A DNA stretch of 64,000 nucleotides, taken from NCBI RefSeq assembly GCF_037911135.1, contig NZ_JBBLYU010000001.1:992001-1056000 (forward strand), read 5' to 3'. Origin of the DNA: Phaeobacter sp. A36a-5a (lineage in GTDB: Bacteria; Pseudomonadota; Alphaproteobacteria; Rhodobacterales; Rhodobacteraceae). The translations under genes and the position numbers were made by a program. The notes under the pieces were generated by a model. It ran no database searches, had not been told where the DNA came from, and saw only the letters and a list, made by a program, of their open reading frames with translations. Below are positions 44,752 to 54,254 of this stretch, in pieces (positions within the stretch are counted from its first letter, which is position 1; the number at the start of each line of letters is the position of its first letter).

Positions 44752-47280
44752 TCAGGAGTTGGTGCCGTCCTTGGTCTGATCCTGCGGTGCCGCGCGTTCG
44801 GCTTGCACGGCGGCGATGGTTTCCAGCAGCAGCGGCTTGCGGATCGGTTTTTGCAGAAAACGGTCCATCCCGGCATCCAGGCAGGCGCGGCGATCGCTGT
44901 CAAACGCATTGGCCGTCAATGCGATGATCGCGGGCTGGGCCATGTCGCTGGCGCGGATCTGGCGGGTTGCAGTCAGGCCATCGACCTCGGGCATCGACAT
45001 ATCCATCAGGATGATGGCGGGTTGATGGTCGCGGCACATATCTACCGCTTCGCGTCCATTTTCGGCTTCGATCACCTTCAGCGGCGTGTCGGCCAGGAAT
45101 TTCAGGATCAGCAGGCGGTTGGTGCGATTGTCATCAGCCAGCAGCAATACCCCCGGACCAAGCTGCGGCTGGGAGGTTTCCCGGCTGATCTGGGGCGGGA
45201 CGATGGGGGCCGTGCGGGCAGCTGAAAGGTGGATTTCCAAGCGGAAGCAGGCGCCGTTGCCGGCGCTGGATTGCAGGCTGATACCGCCGCCCATGCGCTG
45301 TGCGAGGATATTGGAGATGGTCAGCCCCAGACCGGTTCCGCCATAGTGGCGTGTGGTTGCGGCATCGGCCTGCGAAAACCGCTCAAATACGTGTTTGGCC
45401 TGATCTTCGGAGATGCCAATGCCGGTGTCCACCACGTCGATAAAAAGATGATAGGGATCCTTTGCACCGCGACTGACGTGCAGGGCGACACTGCCATCGT
45501 GGGTGAATTTCACCGCATTGCTCAGCAGGTTGACCAGGATCTGGCGCAGCCGACCGTCATCGCCATGGACCTGTTCGGGCAGGTCATGGGCAAAGCTCAG
45601 GGTAAAGGATAGCCCCTTTTCGCGCAGCTTCGGCCTGAGCACATCGACGGCGCCGTCGACGCATTTGCGCAGGTTGAAATCGACCGTGCTGATTTCCATC
45701 TTTCCGGCCTCGAGCCGGGACAGATCCAGGATGTCGTGGATGATTTTCAACAGCGCGACTGAGGAATCCCGAATGGTTTCGACACATTGCTCCTGTTCCT
45801 CCGACAGCGGGCTCTCAGCGAGGATGTCGGACATGCCGATGATCCCATTCATCGGCGTGCGGATCTCGTGGCTCATATTGGCGAGGAATTCGGTTTTTGC
45901 CTGATCGGCCTTTTCGGCGGATTGTTTGGCCTGGGTGAGCTGGGCGTTGCGATGGGTCAGCTGCTGGTTCGCGCGCTTCAACTCGTTGTTCAACTCAACA
46001 TCGCGGGTGACATCCCATTCGACACCGATCATCCGGTTGCGCCCCCGTCGATCACGGAACGAACAGCCCATGGCCCGGATATTCTTATGAGTGCCATCTT
46101 TCAGCTCGATGCAGAAATCGACCGAGTGGTTGTTGCCATTGCGTAGCGCCTCCTGGAAGCCGCTAATAACGCGATCGCGATCCTTGGCGTGCAGAAACGA
46201 TCGCCAGAGCGACAAAGGCACTTCACCGGCTTCGGCAGGGTCCCCGTAGAGTTCACGCATCCGGCGGTCCCAGAGGGCGTTGTCAGAAGTCTCGTCTATT
46301 TCCCAGATGCCGATTTTCGAGGTTTCAACAGCCATTTCGAGACGGCGCGAGAGCGCCTCCAGATCACGTTCGCGCCGTTTGAGTGTCTGGATCACCGAAC
46401 GCCGCGCTGCGGACAGGCGACCGGCGAGCGCGGTTGGAAACAGAATGAAGGCGCCAGCCAGCAGAACGGTGAACCGCAGTTGCCACTGGTTGTCTGCATG
46501 GGCGGGCCAGCCACCTTTGGGCCGGGCAGCCAGCTGCCAGGTGCCTACGGGCAGGACAATGTCCATCAGGACCGGGTTGTCCTTCAGTATGCTCGGGTCA
46601 CCGTAGAACTGCTCGCCCTCGGCGCCCCTGCCGTCTTTGCCGACCAGCGCCACGTCGATCATAAGATCCGGGTTGTTGAGCCCTCCTTGGGTATAGATGG
46701 CATCGACATCAATCACCGCCGAGAGAATGCCCCAGAATGATCTGGTCGCTTGCGGGCCCGCGAAGATCGGAAAGCGGGCGATCATACCGCGACCGCCCTG
46801 CAGCAGGTTGACCGGTCCGGCAAGGACAAGGTCGCCGCTGTCGCGTGCGCGGAGCGCCGCAGCACGCTGGGCTTCATTCTTGCGGTAGTCCAAGCCAATT
46901 GCAGCCTCGTTACCCGCAATCGGATACATCAGGCGGATCACCAGATCCGGCGCCGCGGCGATGTTGCGCAGACTTGCTTCATCAGCAATCAGTTGTGACG
47001 CCAGCTCGGCAAAGCGCCGCTGCGTCATGTCGGGTTCGGTCGAGAGGACCGCCTGCAGCCCGCGCACAAGCTGGATATCGGCTGACAGGTTTCCCTCGAT
47101 CCGGGCGCGGATCAGCCCCGCCTCATATTGAACATCCGCGCGCAGCTTCTGTTCATAGATTGTGTCATTCTGGGACTCGGCAGACAGCCCGGCCGCCACG
47201 ATCACCACAAAGGCGACCAGGGTCGGAAGATAGGTCCGATTGTTCAGCGCCTGGATCCATGCTTTGGGCCGAAAACTCAT
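44752..47280 (-). CDS. Hybrid sensor histidine kinase: CHASE, PAS, kinase core and receiver
   Basis: An 842-residue membrane-bound hybrid kinase. A helix at about residues 17-34, a periplasmic CHASE-type domain to about 262 (with [15 protein letters not shown]), and a second helix at about 268-287 give one extracytoplasmic sensor. A PAS domain covers about 313-428. The dimerisation helix carries H471 in [15 protein letters not shown]. ATPase boxes are [19 protein letters not shown] and GGTGLGLTI. The C-terminal receiver has LLADDN, the phospho-Asp in [12 protein letters not shown], and FLQKPI. No Hpt domain, so the phosphate must pass to a separate partner. The orthodox signal is unknown. Confidence 0.92.
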   Translation of the reverse strand: MSFRPKAWIQALNNRTYLPTLVAFVVIVAAGLSAESQNDTIYEQKLRADVQYEAGLIRARIEGNLSADIQLVRGLQAVLSTEPDMTQRRFAELASQLIADEASLRNIAAAPDLVIRLMYPIAGNEAAIGLDYRKNEAQRAAALRARDSGDLVLAGPVNLLQGGRGMIARFPIFAGPQATRSFWGILSAVIDVDAIYTQGGLNNPDLMIDVALVGKDGRGAEGEQFYGDPSILKDNPVLMDIVLPVGTWQLAARPKGGWPAHADNQWQLRFTVLLAGAFILFPTALAGRLSAARRSVIQTLKRRERDLEALSRRLEMAVETSKIGIWEIDETSDNALWDRRMRELYGDPAEAGEVPLSLWRSFLHAKDRDRVISGFQEALRNGNNHSVDFCIELKDGTHKNIRAMGCSFRDRRGRNRMIGVEWDVTRDVELNNELKRANQQLTHRNAQLTQAKQSAEKADQAKTEFLANMSHEIRTPMNGIIGMSDILAESPLSEEQEQCVETIRDSSVALLKIIHDILDLSRLEAGKMEISTVDFNLRKCVDGAVDVLRPKLREKGLSFTLSFAHDLPEQVHGDDGRLRQILVNLLSNAVKFTHDGSVALHVSRGAKDPYHLFIDVVDTGIGISEDQAKHVFERFSQADAATTRHYGGTGLGLTISNILAQRMGGGISLQSSAGNGACFRLEIHLSAARTAPIVPPQISRETSQPQLGPGVLLLADDNRTNRLLILKFLADTPLKVIEAENGREAVDMCRDHQPAIILMDMSMPEVDGLTATRQIRASDMAQPAIIALTANAFDSDRRACLDAGMDRFLQKPIRKPLLLETIAAVQAERAAPQDQTKDGTNS

Positions 47281-47733
47281 GAAGGCTACACCGGTGGTTA
47301 TCGTTTACTGCAATCTAGGGTCATTTCTGTCGCAAAACTGTTCAGCCAGTATTAACAATACTCGGTCTTTTCCGCTTTAGGCGATTTTTGTGAATTCAGG
47401 TCGCGCGCAAGATGCTCTGTATAGGGGCGTTCTGGGAGTGTATCCTTGATTAATATCAAATTGTGTTCATTTCCGGCTGGCGGTTCGTCAGAAGTCTCAC
47501 CACCTTGGGTTGAGGGTGCGGCAAGAGTGTTCCTTATGGCGTTAAAACTGGCCGTATCCTTCAGTTGCAGGGTGTATATTAAATAATTGATATTATTCCG
47601 AAAAATCATGATTCTGGTTTGCTGGCCATCGGCTTTCGATCATGCTGGCATCGCTCCCTCGGGTTAATGTTTGAGCAATGTCTCTTGGGTATTGAATTTC
47701 TAGTGAACTTTCAATGTTAGGCCGAGGGTAAAG
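47281..47733. other. AT-rich intergenic region between kinase and chemoreceptor genes
   Basis: About 450 bases, visibly richer in A/T than the surroundings. A minus-strand frame at 47352-47609 (85 codons, starting MIFRNNINYLIYTLQLKDTA) exists but has no ribosome-binding site and no recognisable relative, so I do not call it a gene. The region should hold promoters for both divergent genes. Confidence 0.45.
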
Positions 47734-49101
47734 ATGTTTTTCAAGAAAGACGCAAAGAAGAAGTCGGCAGAGTCGACGATGCAGCAGTCGGTCATGGACA
47801 TGATCGACCGGACGCAGGCGATGATCCAGTTTGAACCTGATGGGACCATCATCGAAGCCAATGCCAACTTCCTTGGCGCGATTGGCTACCCTCTTGAGGA
47901 AATCCAAGGCAAACATCATTCGATGTTCGTGGACCCGGATTACGTCCGCAGCGAGGCCTACACCGCGTTCTGGCGGGATCTTGCGGCTGGCAAGGCGTTT
48001 ACGGATCAGTTTCCGCGTGTTGCCAAATCGGGCAAGACGATCTGGATCCAGGCCACCTATGCCCCGGTTCTGGACAGCGAAGGCAAGACGATCCGCGTGA
48101 TCAAGCTGGCCTCCGATATCACTGCGCGGCAGAACTGTGTTGAGGAAATCTCCAGAGGGCTGGAAGCGCTGAGCGACGGCGACCTCAGCTACCGTGTACC
48201 AACAAGTGATCTGCCGGATATGCGGGTGCTTTGCGATGCGTTCAACAAGGCGCAGGACACCTTGATGGGCGCGGTTGAAACGGTGAAAGCTGTGGCCGAG
48301 GCCGTGGGCAGCACCGCCTCTGAGATCAGCCAATCCTCCAGCGAATTGTCGCATCGCACCGAAACCCAGGCCGCAACCCTGGAAGAAACGGCAGCGGCGA
48401 TTGAGGAGCTGACCTCGACCGTGCGCTCGGCCGCTGATGGCGCCCGCGAGGTCGAGGAAATTGTAAGCAACGCCCGCGTCACCGCCGAAGAAAGCGGTGA
48501 GGTGGTGAATAGTGCGGTCACGGCCATGTCGCAGATCGAGGAATCATCCGGCAAGATCTCCCAGATCATCTCGGTCATTGACGACATTGCGTTCCAGACC
48601 AACCTGCTTGCACTGAACGCCGGCGTTGAAGCCGCGAGAGCAGGCGAGGCAGGGCGCGGGTTTGCCGTTGTGGCCTCCGAAGTGCGGGCGCTGGCGCAGC
48701 GGTCCTCTGATGCGGCGGGCGAGATCAAGCAATTGATCACCGAAAGCTCGCAATATGTTGGCAATGGCGTGAAACTGGTGAGCCGGGCGGGGGAAGAGCT
48801 GCAAAAGATCATCGGCAGCGTCAGCACGATTTCCGGCCATGTCAGCCAGATCGCAACCGGCGCCGCCGAGCAATCGGTCACGCTGGTGGAAATCAACACG
48901 GGCGTCAGCCAGCTGGATCAGGTGACCCAGCACAATGCGGCGATGGTTGAGGAGGCGACGGCTGCCAGCCAGACCCTGTCCAACGACGCCAATGAGCTGA
49001 CCCGCCAGATCTCCATCTTCAAGACCGGTTCGGGCGGGCAGAACATCGTGTCCTTCGCAAATGGTGGCGCTGGCGGCTATGGTGCGCGGGCTACCGGCTA
49101 G
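47734..49101 (+). CDS. Soluble PAS-domain methyl-accepting chemotaxis protein
   Basis: A 455-residue chemoreceptor without membrane helices. It starts [24 protein letters not shown] domain spans about 25-135 ([20 protein letters not shown], then [16 protein letters not shown]). A short HAMP-like linker ([15 protein letters not shown]) leads to the signalling coiled coil with the hairpin tip [23 protein letters not shown] chemoreceptors of this kind often bind haem or flavin and sense redox or oxygen. It is divergent from the CHASE hybrid kinase. Confidence 0.93.
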   Translation: MFFKKDAKKKSAESTMQQSVMDMIDRTQAMIQFEPDGTIIEANANFLGAIGYPLEEIQGKHHSMFVDPDYVRSEAYTAFWRDLAAGKAFTDQFPRVAKSGKTIWIQATYAPVLDSEGKTIRVIKLASDITARQNCVEEISRGLEALSDGDLSYRVPTSDLPDMRVLCDAFNKAQDTLMGAVETVKAVAEAVGSTASEISQSSSELSHRTETQAATLEETAAAIEELTSTVRSAADGAREVEEIVSNARVTAEESGEVVNSAVTAMSQIEESSGKISQIISVIDDIAFQTNLLALNAGVEAARAGEAGRGFAVVASEVRALAQRSSDAAGEIKQLITESSQYVGNGVKLVSRAGEELQKIIGSVSTISGHVSQIATGAAEQSVTLVEINTGVSQLDQVTQHNAAMVEEATAASQTLSNDANELTRQISIFKTGSGGQNIVSFANGGAGGYGARATG

Positions 49102-49439
49102 GGCCTGACATAAATGCGGCAGACCTGGGGTTGAGCTGGTCCGACCACTGCTGCGTCACAAGCGATGATATCTGGGGGCACGTCTGTACCAATGGCCCCC
49201 GGCAGGCCACCGTCGTACCGCGAGAGCAGGTGCGGCGGTTGTCCGTTTTGGATGTACGCAAGTTCCTGATCAGGCGCGTCCGGCCTGATGATCGTTTGGG
49301 CCTGCATCGAAACACAGATTTCCCGATCGGCCAAACCGTCATGGAGAACCTGATCAGGATCAAAGACGATCGAGCGGTCGCGATGGTCTAAGAGGGCAGT
49401 TCTAAATGACATCTGCCAACCATGACCGGAGTGACCGAC
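49102..49439. other. Intergenic region after the chemoreceptor gene
   Basis: About 340 bases. A minus-strand frame at 49098-49412 (104 codons, MSFRTALLDHRDRSIVFDPD) has protein-like composition but a weak ribosome-binding site and no recognised relative; a plus-strand frame at 49131-49391 overlaps it. I do not call either. Confidence 0.4.
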
Positions 49440-49622
49440 ATGATCCGCCTAGCGTCCATTCTCTATTCCCTGATCGGCAGCAGCCTTGCCGGCGCTGGTG
49501 TGATCGCGGTGCTGGTCGCCGGTCACGTTTCGGTGGCTGCCATCCTTATGGCGGCGGCCATCGGTGCTGTTGCTGGCCTGCCGGTGTCCTATCTCGTGGC
49601 GCGTCGTCTGTATCAGGGATGA
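49440..49622 (+). CDS. Small two-helix membrane protein
   Basis: A 60-residue protein MIRLASILYSLIGSSLAGAG, then GVIAVLVAGHVSVAAILMAA, with two membrane helices and an ending LPVSYLVARRLYQG. GGAG stands eight bases before ATG 49440, which I prefer over ATG 49422. Close relatives in this bacterial group have, as I recall, been labelled CTP synthetase, which cannot be right for a 60-residue membrane protein. The function is unknown. Confidence 0.72.
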   Translation: MIRLASILYSLIGSSLAGAGVIAVLVAGHVSVAAILMAAAIGAVAGLPVSYLVARRLYQG

Positions 49623-49652
49623 TTCCTGGTCGGTCTGGCGCGGTATCCCCGG

Positions 49653-50411
49653 TCAGGCGTCAAAGAACCCGCGGGCTGTGGCAACAAATGCGCGCGGGTT
49701 TTCTGCATGAAGCCAATGGCCGCAGTCCGGAAGCTTGGCGAAATGCGACTGGCTGAAGCGGGCTTTGATCAAGGGGCGGTGCTCGGCGAGGACATAGTGG
49801 GATGCAGCGCCGGAGAGAAACAGCGTGGTGCCGTCCCATTGCGCCTCGGTTTCGGGAAAACCCATAATCTTGGGCATATCACGTTCCAGCGTGTCCAGGT
49901 TCAGCCGCCAGCGTTTGTTGGGCAGGTCAAGCGACTGAGTGAAGAAGCTCTGCAAAGCTTTTTCGACCCCCAGTTCTGCCAGCTGGGCCTCCGCATCGGA
50001 GCGCCGCTCAACCCGTGACAGATCGACCTGACGCATGGCGTGGATGAACTGGATCTGGCTATGGCCATAGGCGACCGGGGCGATATCGGCGACCAGGAGA
50101 CGGCGCAGCGCGTCAGGGTGATTGAGCGCGAGTGTCATCGCCGCCTTGCCGCCCATGGAGTGGCCGATCATATCGACCGGACCGCCGTGCTGCTCGATGA
50201 CCTCGGCAAGGTCGCTGGCCAGATCGAGATAGCTGTGGCTCTCCGTCCAGGTGCTGTTGCCGTGGTTGCGCATATCGACGGCGATGACCTCGCGATCATC
50301 ACAGAGCCGCTTGGCAATCGCGCCCCAGTTGCGGGCGGATCCATAGAGTCCATGCGCGATCATCAAGGTGGGTTTATCAGTCGGGGCGCCATGGCGGATG
50401 GTGTTCAGCAT
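49653..50411 (-). CDS. Alpha/beta-hydrolase (YbfF-like esterase)
   Basis: A 252-residue esterase. Starting at MLNTIRHGAPTDKPTLMIAH, it contains the nucleophile elbow MIGHSMGGKAAMTLAL, the DMRNHGNSTW motif typical of the YbfF/ABHD11 group, and the terminal LPDCGHWLHAENP His region. I chose the ATG at 50411 over the frame to 50534, which would add 41 residues of poor composition; GGGGAC lies just upstream. It probably acts on short acyl esters; the true substrate is unknown. Confidence 0.88.
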   Translation of the reverse strand: MLNTIRHGAPTDKPTLMIAHGLYGSARNWGAIAKRLCDDREVIAVDMRNHGNSTWTESHSYLDLASDLAEVIEQHGGPVDMIGHSMGGKAAMTLALNHPDALRRLLVADIAPVAYGHSQIQFIHAMRQVDLSRVERRSDAEAQLAELGVEKALQSFFTQSLDLPNKRWRLNLDTLERDMPKIMGFPETEAQWDGTTLFLSGAASHYVLAEHRPLIKARFSQSHFAKLPDCGHWLHAENPRAFVATARGFFDA

Positions 50412-50555
50412 GTCCCCGTGATAGCGCCCGATCACGGCGGTCGCCAGTCCCTTTGCGCGGGGGATTGCCCCAATCCTGACCAGAGCGGCCCAGCCATTGA
50501 GCGTCGGACCCGGCCCGGCTAAGGTGCGCGACACTCCTCATACTTCGGGCAGCCC

Positions 50556-50921
50556 ATGGCAGAGACACTTCTGAAAGAGATCGAACAGGTTCAGGATCTG
50601 CTGAAGGACCGTGAACAGGCGGGCGGGGATCTCTCTGCGGCGTTGAACCGGGCGCGGCGACGGCTGCCCCGACGGATTTACCAGCAGGGGCTGCGACTGG
50701 CAGAGGCACAGCATCTTCTGGCGCATCCGAAACTGGCGCTGACGGTGGATCACGAACCGCTGCAACGCGCGGCGCGCGAGGTGAGCAAACATCTGAAATC
50801 CATTGATCTGGCCGATCGGCGACGGGGGCGGATACTGGACATCGTTGCGACGATGGCATTTTCACTGATCGTTGTTGCGGTGCTGCTGGTGGTGGTGCTG
50901 CGCTGGCGGGGTTTTATCTGA
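50556..50921 (+). CDS. Hypothetical tail-anchored membrane protein
   Basis: A 121-residue protein: a charged helical, partly coiled-coil N-terminal part (MAETLLKEIEQVQDLLKDRE) and a single C-terminal membrane helix (VATMAFSLIVVAVLLVVVL) followed by RWRGFI. It is divergent from the esterase and 66 bases upstream of the TetR-type regulator. No known family comes to mind. Confidence 0.7.
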   Translation: MAETLLKEIEQVQDLLKDREQAGGDLSAALNRARRRLPRRIYQQGLRLAEAQHLLAHPKLALTVDHEPLQRAAREVSKHLKSIDLADRRRGRILDIVATMAFSLIVVAVLLVVVLRWRGFI

Positions 50922-50954
50922 TTGCTCTTTTGTTTGCCTGCCTGAGGCGATAAC

Positions 50955-50969
50955 TTGAACGTGGTTCAA
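50955..50969. promoter_or_regulatory. TetR operator candidate O1 (upstream of the regulator gene)
   Basis: TTGAACGTGGTTCAA, a perfect dyad with a three-base centre, ends 18 bases before the TetR-type ATG. It has the same arms as the sites in front of pspA, so it probably serves autoregulation. Confidence 0.8.
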
Positions 50970-50987
50970 GATTGAGGGGCAGAGCAG

Positions 50988-51575
50988 ATGGCGAGCAAGG
51001 CCGAAATCCGCAAGCAAGAGTTGCGCGAAAAGCTGGTGGCAGCGGCCGAGATCCGCATTCGCCGCGACGGGGCAGGGGCGCTGCGGGCACGTGATCTGGC
51101 GACCGATGCAGGCTGTGCAGTTGGGGCCATCTACAACGCTTTCGACGACATGAATGCCATCGTGATGGCTGTCAACGGGCGGACTTTTCAGGCGCTGGGG
51201 CTGGCGGTGCAGCGATCGCTGGTTGGCGCGCAGACGCAGGCGCCAACGGACCGGCTGATCCTGATGAGCCACGCCTATCTGGGGTTTGCGGCTGAAAACA
51301 CGCGGCTCTGGCGGGCCTTGTTCGATGTTCGGGCGGAGGAGGTCGAGGTGCCCGACTGGTACAGGGCGGCGCTGGAGAAACTATTTGCCAATATTGCCGC
51401 GCCTGTTGCCGAGATTTTTCCTGATAAGGCGCCTGAGGATCTGGCGCTCATGGTGCGGGCGCTGTTCTCGGCGGTGCATGGAATCGTGCTTCTGGGGCTG
51501 GAGAGCCGGATCTCCGGGGTTCCGATCGCCAAGATCGAGCGGATGATTTCCGAGGTATTATCGCGACTTGCATGA
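50988..51575 (+). CDS. TetR/AcrR-family regulator
   Basis: A 195-residue repressor. The N-terminal HTH reads LVAAAEIRIRRDGAGALRAR then LATDAGCAVGAIYNAFDDM; the C-terminal ligand domain is all-helical (HGIVLLGLESRISGVPIAKI near the end). GGGGCAG precedes the ATG. Palindromes TTGAACnnnGTTCAA flank the gene on both sides and continue into the promoter of the pspA-type gene, so this protein very likely binds them. The inducing ligand is unknown. Confidence 0.88.
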   Translation: MASKAEIRKQELREKLVAAAEIRIRRDGAGALRARDLATDAGCAVGAIYNAFDDMNAIVMAVNGRTFQALGLAVQRSLVGAQTQAPTDRLILMSHAYLGFAAENTRLWRALFDVRAEEVEVPDWYRAALEKLFANIAAPVAEIFPDKAPEDLALMVRALFSAVHGIVLLGLESRISGVPIAKIERMISEVLSRLA

Positions 51576-51579
51576 TCTC

Positions 51580-51594
51580 TTGAACGTTGTTCAA
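51580..51594. promoter_or_regulatory. TetR operator candidate O2
   Basis: TTGAACGTTGTTCAA, a perfect dyad, begins five bases after the regulator's stop codon. Confidence 0.8.
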
Positions 51595-51602
51595 AATATA
51601 CC

Positions 51603-51617
51603 TTGAACAACGTTCAG
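51603..51617. promoter_or_regulatory. TetR operator candidate O3, overlapping a -35 element
   Basis: TTGAACAACGTTCAG, one mismatch from a perfect dyad. Its left arm TTGAAC lies 17 bases before TATACC (51626-51631), so it doubles as a plausible -35 box; binding would block the promoter. Confidence 0.75.
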
Positions 51618-51631
51618 GATTTTTCTATACC
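51603..51631 (+). promoter_or_regulatory. Candidate promoter for the pspA-yiaAB unit
   Basis: TTGAAC (51603-51608), a 17-base spacer and TATACC (51626-51631) give near-consensus spacing for a vegetative-type promoter, 36 bases before the pspA-type ATG. Confidence 0.6.
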
Positions 51632-51637
51632 AGATTT

Positions 51638-51652
51638 ATGAACGATGTTCAG
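51638..51652. promoter_or_regulatory. TetR operator candidate O4, downstream of the promoter
   Basis: ATGAACGATGTTCAG keeps the TGAACnnnGTTCA core and lies just after the -10 box, near the likely transcription start. Confidence 0.7.
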
Positions 51653-51666
51653 ATTTGGAGGATGTG

Positions 51667-52344
51667 ATGTTTGCAACGATTAAGACCCTGATCCGAGGCA
51701 TTGATGCACGTGCCGAGGAACGGTTGAGCGACACCTATGCGATTGATCTGATCGACCAGAAGATCCGCACCAGCGAAGCAGATCTGGCCCGTGCGAAGCA
51801 GGTTCTGGCCGGGTTGATCCAGAAATCCCGTATGGAAACCCGGCAGCTGGATGCGGTGACGCTGCGGATTGCGGATCTGTTGGAGCGGGCGCAGGCAGCG
51901 CTGAGAGAGGGGCGGGAGGATCTGGCCCAGACAGCTGCCGCCGCGATAGCCGAGCTGGAGAATGAACAGGCCATGCGCCGCCGTACCGTCGATATGCTGG
52001 AGCAGCGCGGCCTGCAATTGCGCCAGTCGGTCGAGGCCAGCCATCGTCGCCTCATGGATCTGAAACAGGGCGCCATCGCGGCCCGCGCCACCCGCAAGGC
52101 GCAACATGCGCATGGCGGCATGGCCCGCAGCGCCGGTTCCGGTGACACGCTGGGAGAGGCCGAAGCCCTGATCAATCGGGTGATGTCTGCCGAAGACCCC
52201 TTTGAACAGAGTGCGATCCTCAAAGACATCGAAACCGGGCTGAGCCATGGCTCGGTGGCCGACGATCTGGCTGATGCAGGGTTTGGGAAGCCGACCCGCA
52301 GTACTGCTGCCGATGTGCTGGCACGGCTGCACGCAAAAGCCTGA
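51667..52344 (+). CDS. PspA/IM30-family protein
   Basis: A 225-residue, helix-rich membrane-stress protein. It starts MFATIKTLIRGIDARAEERL, with GGAGG five bases before ATG 51667; a TTG four codons upstream is less likely. The long coiled coil (LIDQKIRTSEADLARAKQVL, then TLRIADLLERAQAALREGRE) and the C-terminal region GDTLGEAEALINRVM fit the PspA/Vipp1 fold. PspA coats and stabilises damaged inner membranes. PspF and PspBC genes are absent; control appears to pass to the TetR-type protein instead. Confidence 0.85.
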   Translation: MFATIKTLIRGIDARAEERLSDTYAIDLIDQKIRTSEADLARAKQVLAGLIQKSRMETRQLDAVTLRIADLLERAQAALREGREDLAQTAAAAIAELENEQAMRRRTVDMLEQRGLQLRQSVEASHRRLMDLKQGAIAARATRKAQHAHGGMARSAGSGDTLGEAEALINRVMSAEDPFEQSAILKDIETGLSHGSVADDLADAGFGKPTRSTAADVLARLHAKA

Positions 52345-52420
52345 CACAACACGTATAGGGCCGATGCGCCCGATATCTGATTGACCTTAACACCACCTAT
52401 GACCAACCGGGAGAAATCCA

Positions 52421-52705
52421 ATGACAAACACACGCAATGACAACAACCTGATCATCACTCTCAACGTGGCCGGTGTGGCCGTGGCTTACGGAATGCTGGG
52501 CATTTCGCTCTGGCTGTCGACCGATGTGCCGCTTGCGACCAAAGGGTTCTGGGGCATGGGGATCATGCTTCTGACGCTGAGCCTGATCAATGTTGTGAAA
52601 TACCGTTTTGATATCCGGTCCAGCGAGGATCGCATCCGCCGTATCGAAGAGGCGCGCAATGAGAAGATGCTGGAGGAGGCTCTGGCAGAGACCAAATCGC
52701 TCTGA
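52421..52705 (+). CDS. YiaA/YiaB-type two-helix inner-membrane protein
   Basis: A 94-residue protein with two membrane helices (NLIITLNVAGVAVAYGMLGI and GFWGMGIMLLTLSLINVV) and a charged C-terminal tail (SSEDRIRRIEEARNEKMLEE) that could contact PspA. GGGAG precedes the ATG by about seven bases. It lies 76 bases after the pspA-type gene on the same strand and is probably co-transcribed. The domain order matches the YiaAB family, whose function is unknown. Confidence 0.82.
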   Translation: MTNTRNDNNLIITLNVAGVAVAYGMLGISLWLSTDVPLATKGFWGMGIMLLTLSLINVVKYRFDIRSSEDRIRRIEEARNEKMLEEALAETKSL

Positions 52706-52733
52706 TCCCAGTGGGCAGAGATCATGAATAGAA

Positions 52734-52764
52734 AACCGCCGCGCGCCATGGGCCCGCGGCGGTT
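52734..52764. terminator. Intrinsic bidirectional terminator between yiaAB and glyA
   Basis: AACCGCCGCG pairs with CGCGGCGGTT across an 11-base loop; T-rich sequence (GTTGTTTG) follows on the plus strand and A-rich sequence precedes it, so it can end both convergent units. Confidence 0.88.
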
Positions 52765-52786
52765 GTTGTTTGTTTCCGCGAACGGA

Positions 52787-54085
52787 TCAGTGGTTCGGGT
52801 AGAGCGGGAAGCGGGCGCAGAGGGCGGCCACTTTCTCGCGTACCGATGCCTCAACAGCGGCGTTGCCATCTTCACCATTGGCTGCCAGGCCGTCGACCAC
52901 CTCGATGATAAGATCGGCAATCTCGCGGAACTCGGCTTCACCAAAACCACGGGTGGTGCCTGCCGGGGTACCGAGACGGATACCGGAGGTCACGGTCGGC
53001 TTCTCCGGGTCAAACGGAATGCCGTTCTTGTTGGTGGTGATATGGGCGCGGCCCAGAGCCTTGTCCACGATATTGCCGGTCACGCCTTTCGGGCGCAGGT
53101 CGACCAGCATCACATGGGTGTCGGTGCCGCCAGTGACGATGTCCAGACCGCCCTTGATCAGCTGATCGGCCAGCGCGACGGCATTGGCCCGCACCTGCTT
53201 CTGGTAGTCTTTGAACTCGGGGCGCAGTGCTTCACCGAATGCGACGGCCTTGGCGGCGATCACATGCATCAGCGGGCCACCCTGGATGCCGGGGAAGATC
53301 GCGGAGTTCACTTTCTTGGCGATATCGGCGTCATTGGTCAGGATCATGCCACCGCGCGGACCGCGCAGGGTCTTATGCGTGGTGGTGGTCGCAACATGGG
53401 CATGGGGGAAGGGCGAGGGGTGTTCACCCGCCGCAACCAGACCGGCGAAATGCGCCATGTCGACGTGCAGATAGGCGCCAACCTTGTCCGCGATCTCGCG
53501 GAAGCGGGCAAAGTCAATCACCCGCGGAATGGCGGAACCACCGGCGATGATCAGCTTGGGCTGATGCTCCAGCGCCAGCGCTTCGACCTGATCATAGTCG
53601 ATCAGGTTGTTGTCTTCACGCACACCGTAGTGGATGGCGTTGAACCATTTGCCAGACTGGTTGGGACGCGCACCGTGAGTGAGGTGGCCACCAGAGGCGA
53701 GGTCCATCCCCAGGATGGTGTCGCCGGGCTGGATCAACGCCTGGAACACACCCTGGTTGGCCTGCGAACCGGAGTTGGGCTGAACGTTTGCAAATTCGCA
53801 GTTGAACAGCTGTTTTGCGCGGTCGATGGCAAGATTTTCTGCAACATCAACATATTGGCAGCCACCATAGTAGCGACGCCCCGGGTAGCCTTCGGCGTAT
53901 TTGTTGGTCAGAACGGAGCCCTGAGCCTCCATCACGGCGGCGGAAACGATGTTCTCCGATGCAATCAACTCAATCTCGTCGCGCTGACGGCCGAGCTCAT
54001 CCGTGATCGAGCCGAACAGCTCCGGGTCGCGCTCTGCGAGGGATTGGGTAAAAAAACCGGGGTCGCGGGAGGTGGTCTCGGTCAT
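52787..54085 (-). CDS. glyA: Serine hydroxymethyltransferase
   Basis: A 432-residue PLP enzyme that interconverts serine and glycine and makes methylene-THF. The PLP lysine is in [16 protein letters not shown]; conserved [16 protein letters not shown] and [16 protein letters not shown] parts are clear. The start is [20 protein letters not shown], preceded by a GGAG-type site. It is divergent from nadK across about 170 bases that contain only a small hairpin and no riboswitch that I recognise. Confidence 0.96.
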   Translation of the reverse strand: MTETTSRDPGFFTQSLAERDPELFGSITDELGRQRDEIELIASENIVSAAVMEAQGSVLTNKYAEGYPGRRYYGGCQYVDVAENLAIDRAKQLFNCEFANVQPNSGSQANQGVFQALIQPGDTILGMDLASGGHLTHGARPNQSGKWFNAIHYGVREDNNLIDYDQVEALALEHQPKLIIAGGSAIPRVIDFARFREIADKVGAYLHVDMAHFAGLVAAGEHPSPFPHAHVATTTTHKTLRGPRGGMILTNDADIAKKVNSAIFPGIQGGPLMHVIAAKAVAFGEALRPEFKDYQKQVRANAVALADQLIKGGLDIVTGGTDTHVMLVDLRPKGVTGNIVDKALGRAHITTNKNGIPFDPEKPTVTSGIRLGTPAGTTRGFGEAEFREIADLIIEVVDGLAANGEDGNAAVEASVREKVAALCARFPLYPNH

Positions 54086-54254
54086 GATGACACTCCATCA
54101 GTTGGCGTAGTATTCGAGAGATTTCCTATCGGAAACACCTAGGCCCCGAAAGCCCGGAATGCGACGAAATCCCCGCTGAGAGCGGCAAGACTGGCAATCT
54201 TGGGAAAGCTGTGATTGTTTCGGAACGAATTGCGTAACACCGGAAACAGATTTG

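Noticed and set aside
47352-47609. 85-codon AT-rich minus-strand frame
   Set aside because: No ribosome-binding site and no recognisable relative; kept only as a note under the intergenic region.
49098-49412. 104-codon minus-strand frame after the chemoreceptor gene
   Set aside because: Weak start, partly overlaps the chemoreceptor end and a plus-strand frame; not enough support.
54086-54254. Riboswitch in the glyA leader
   Set aside because: Only a small TTTCC/GGAAA hairpin is visible; I could not match glycine, THF, SAM or SAH riboswitch cores.
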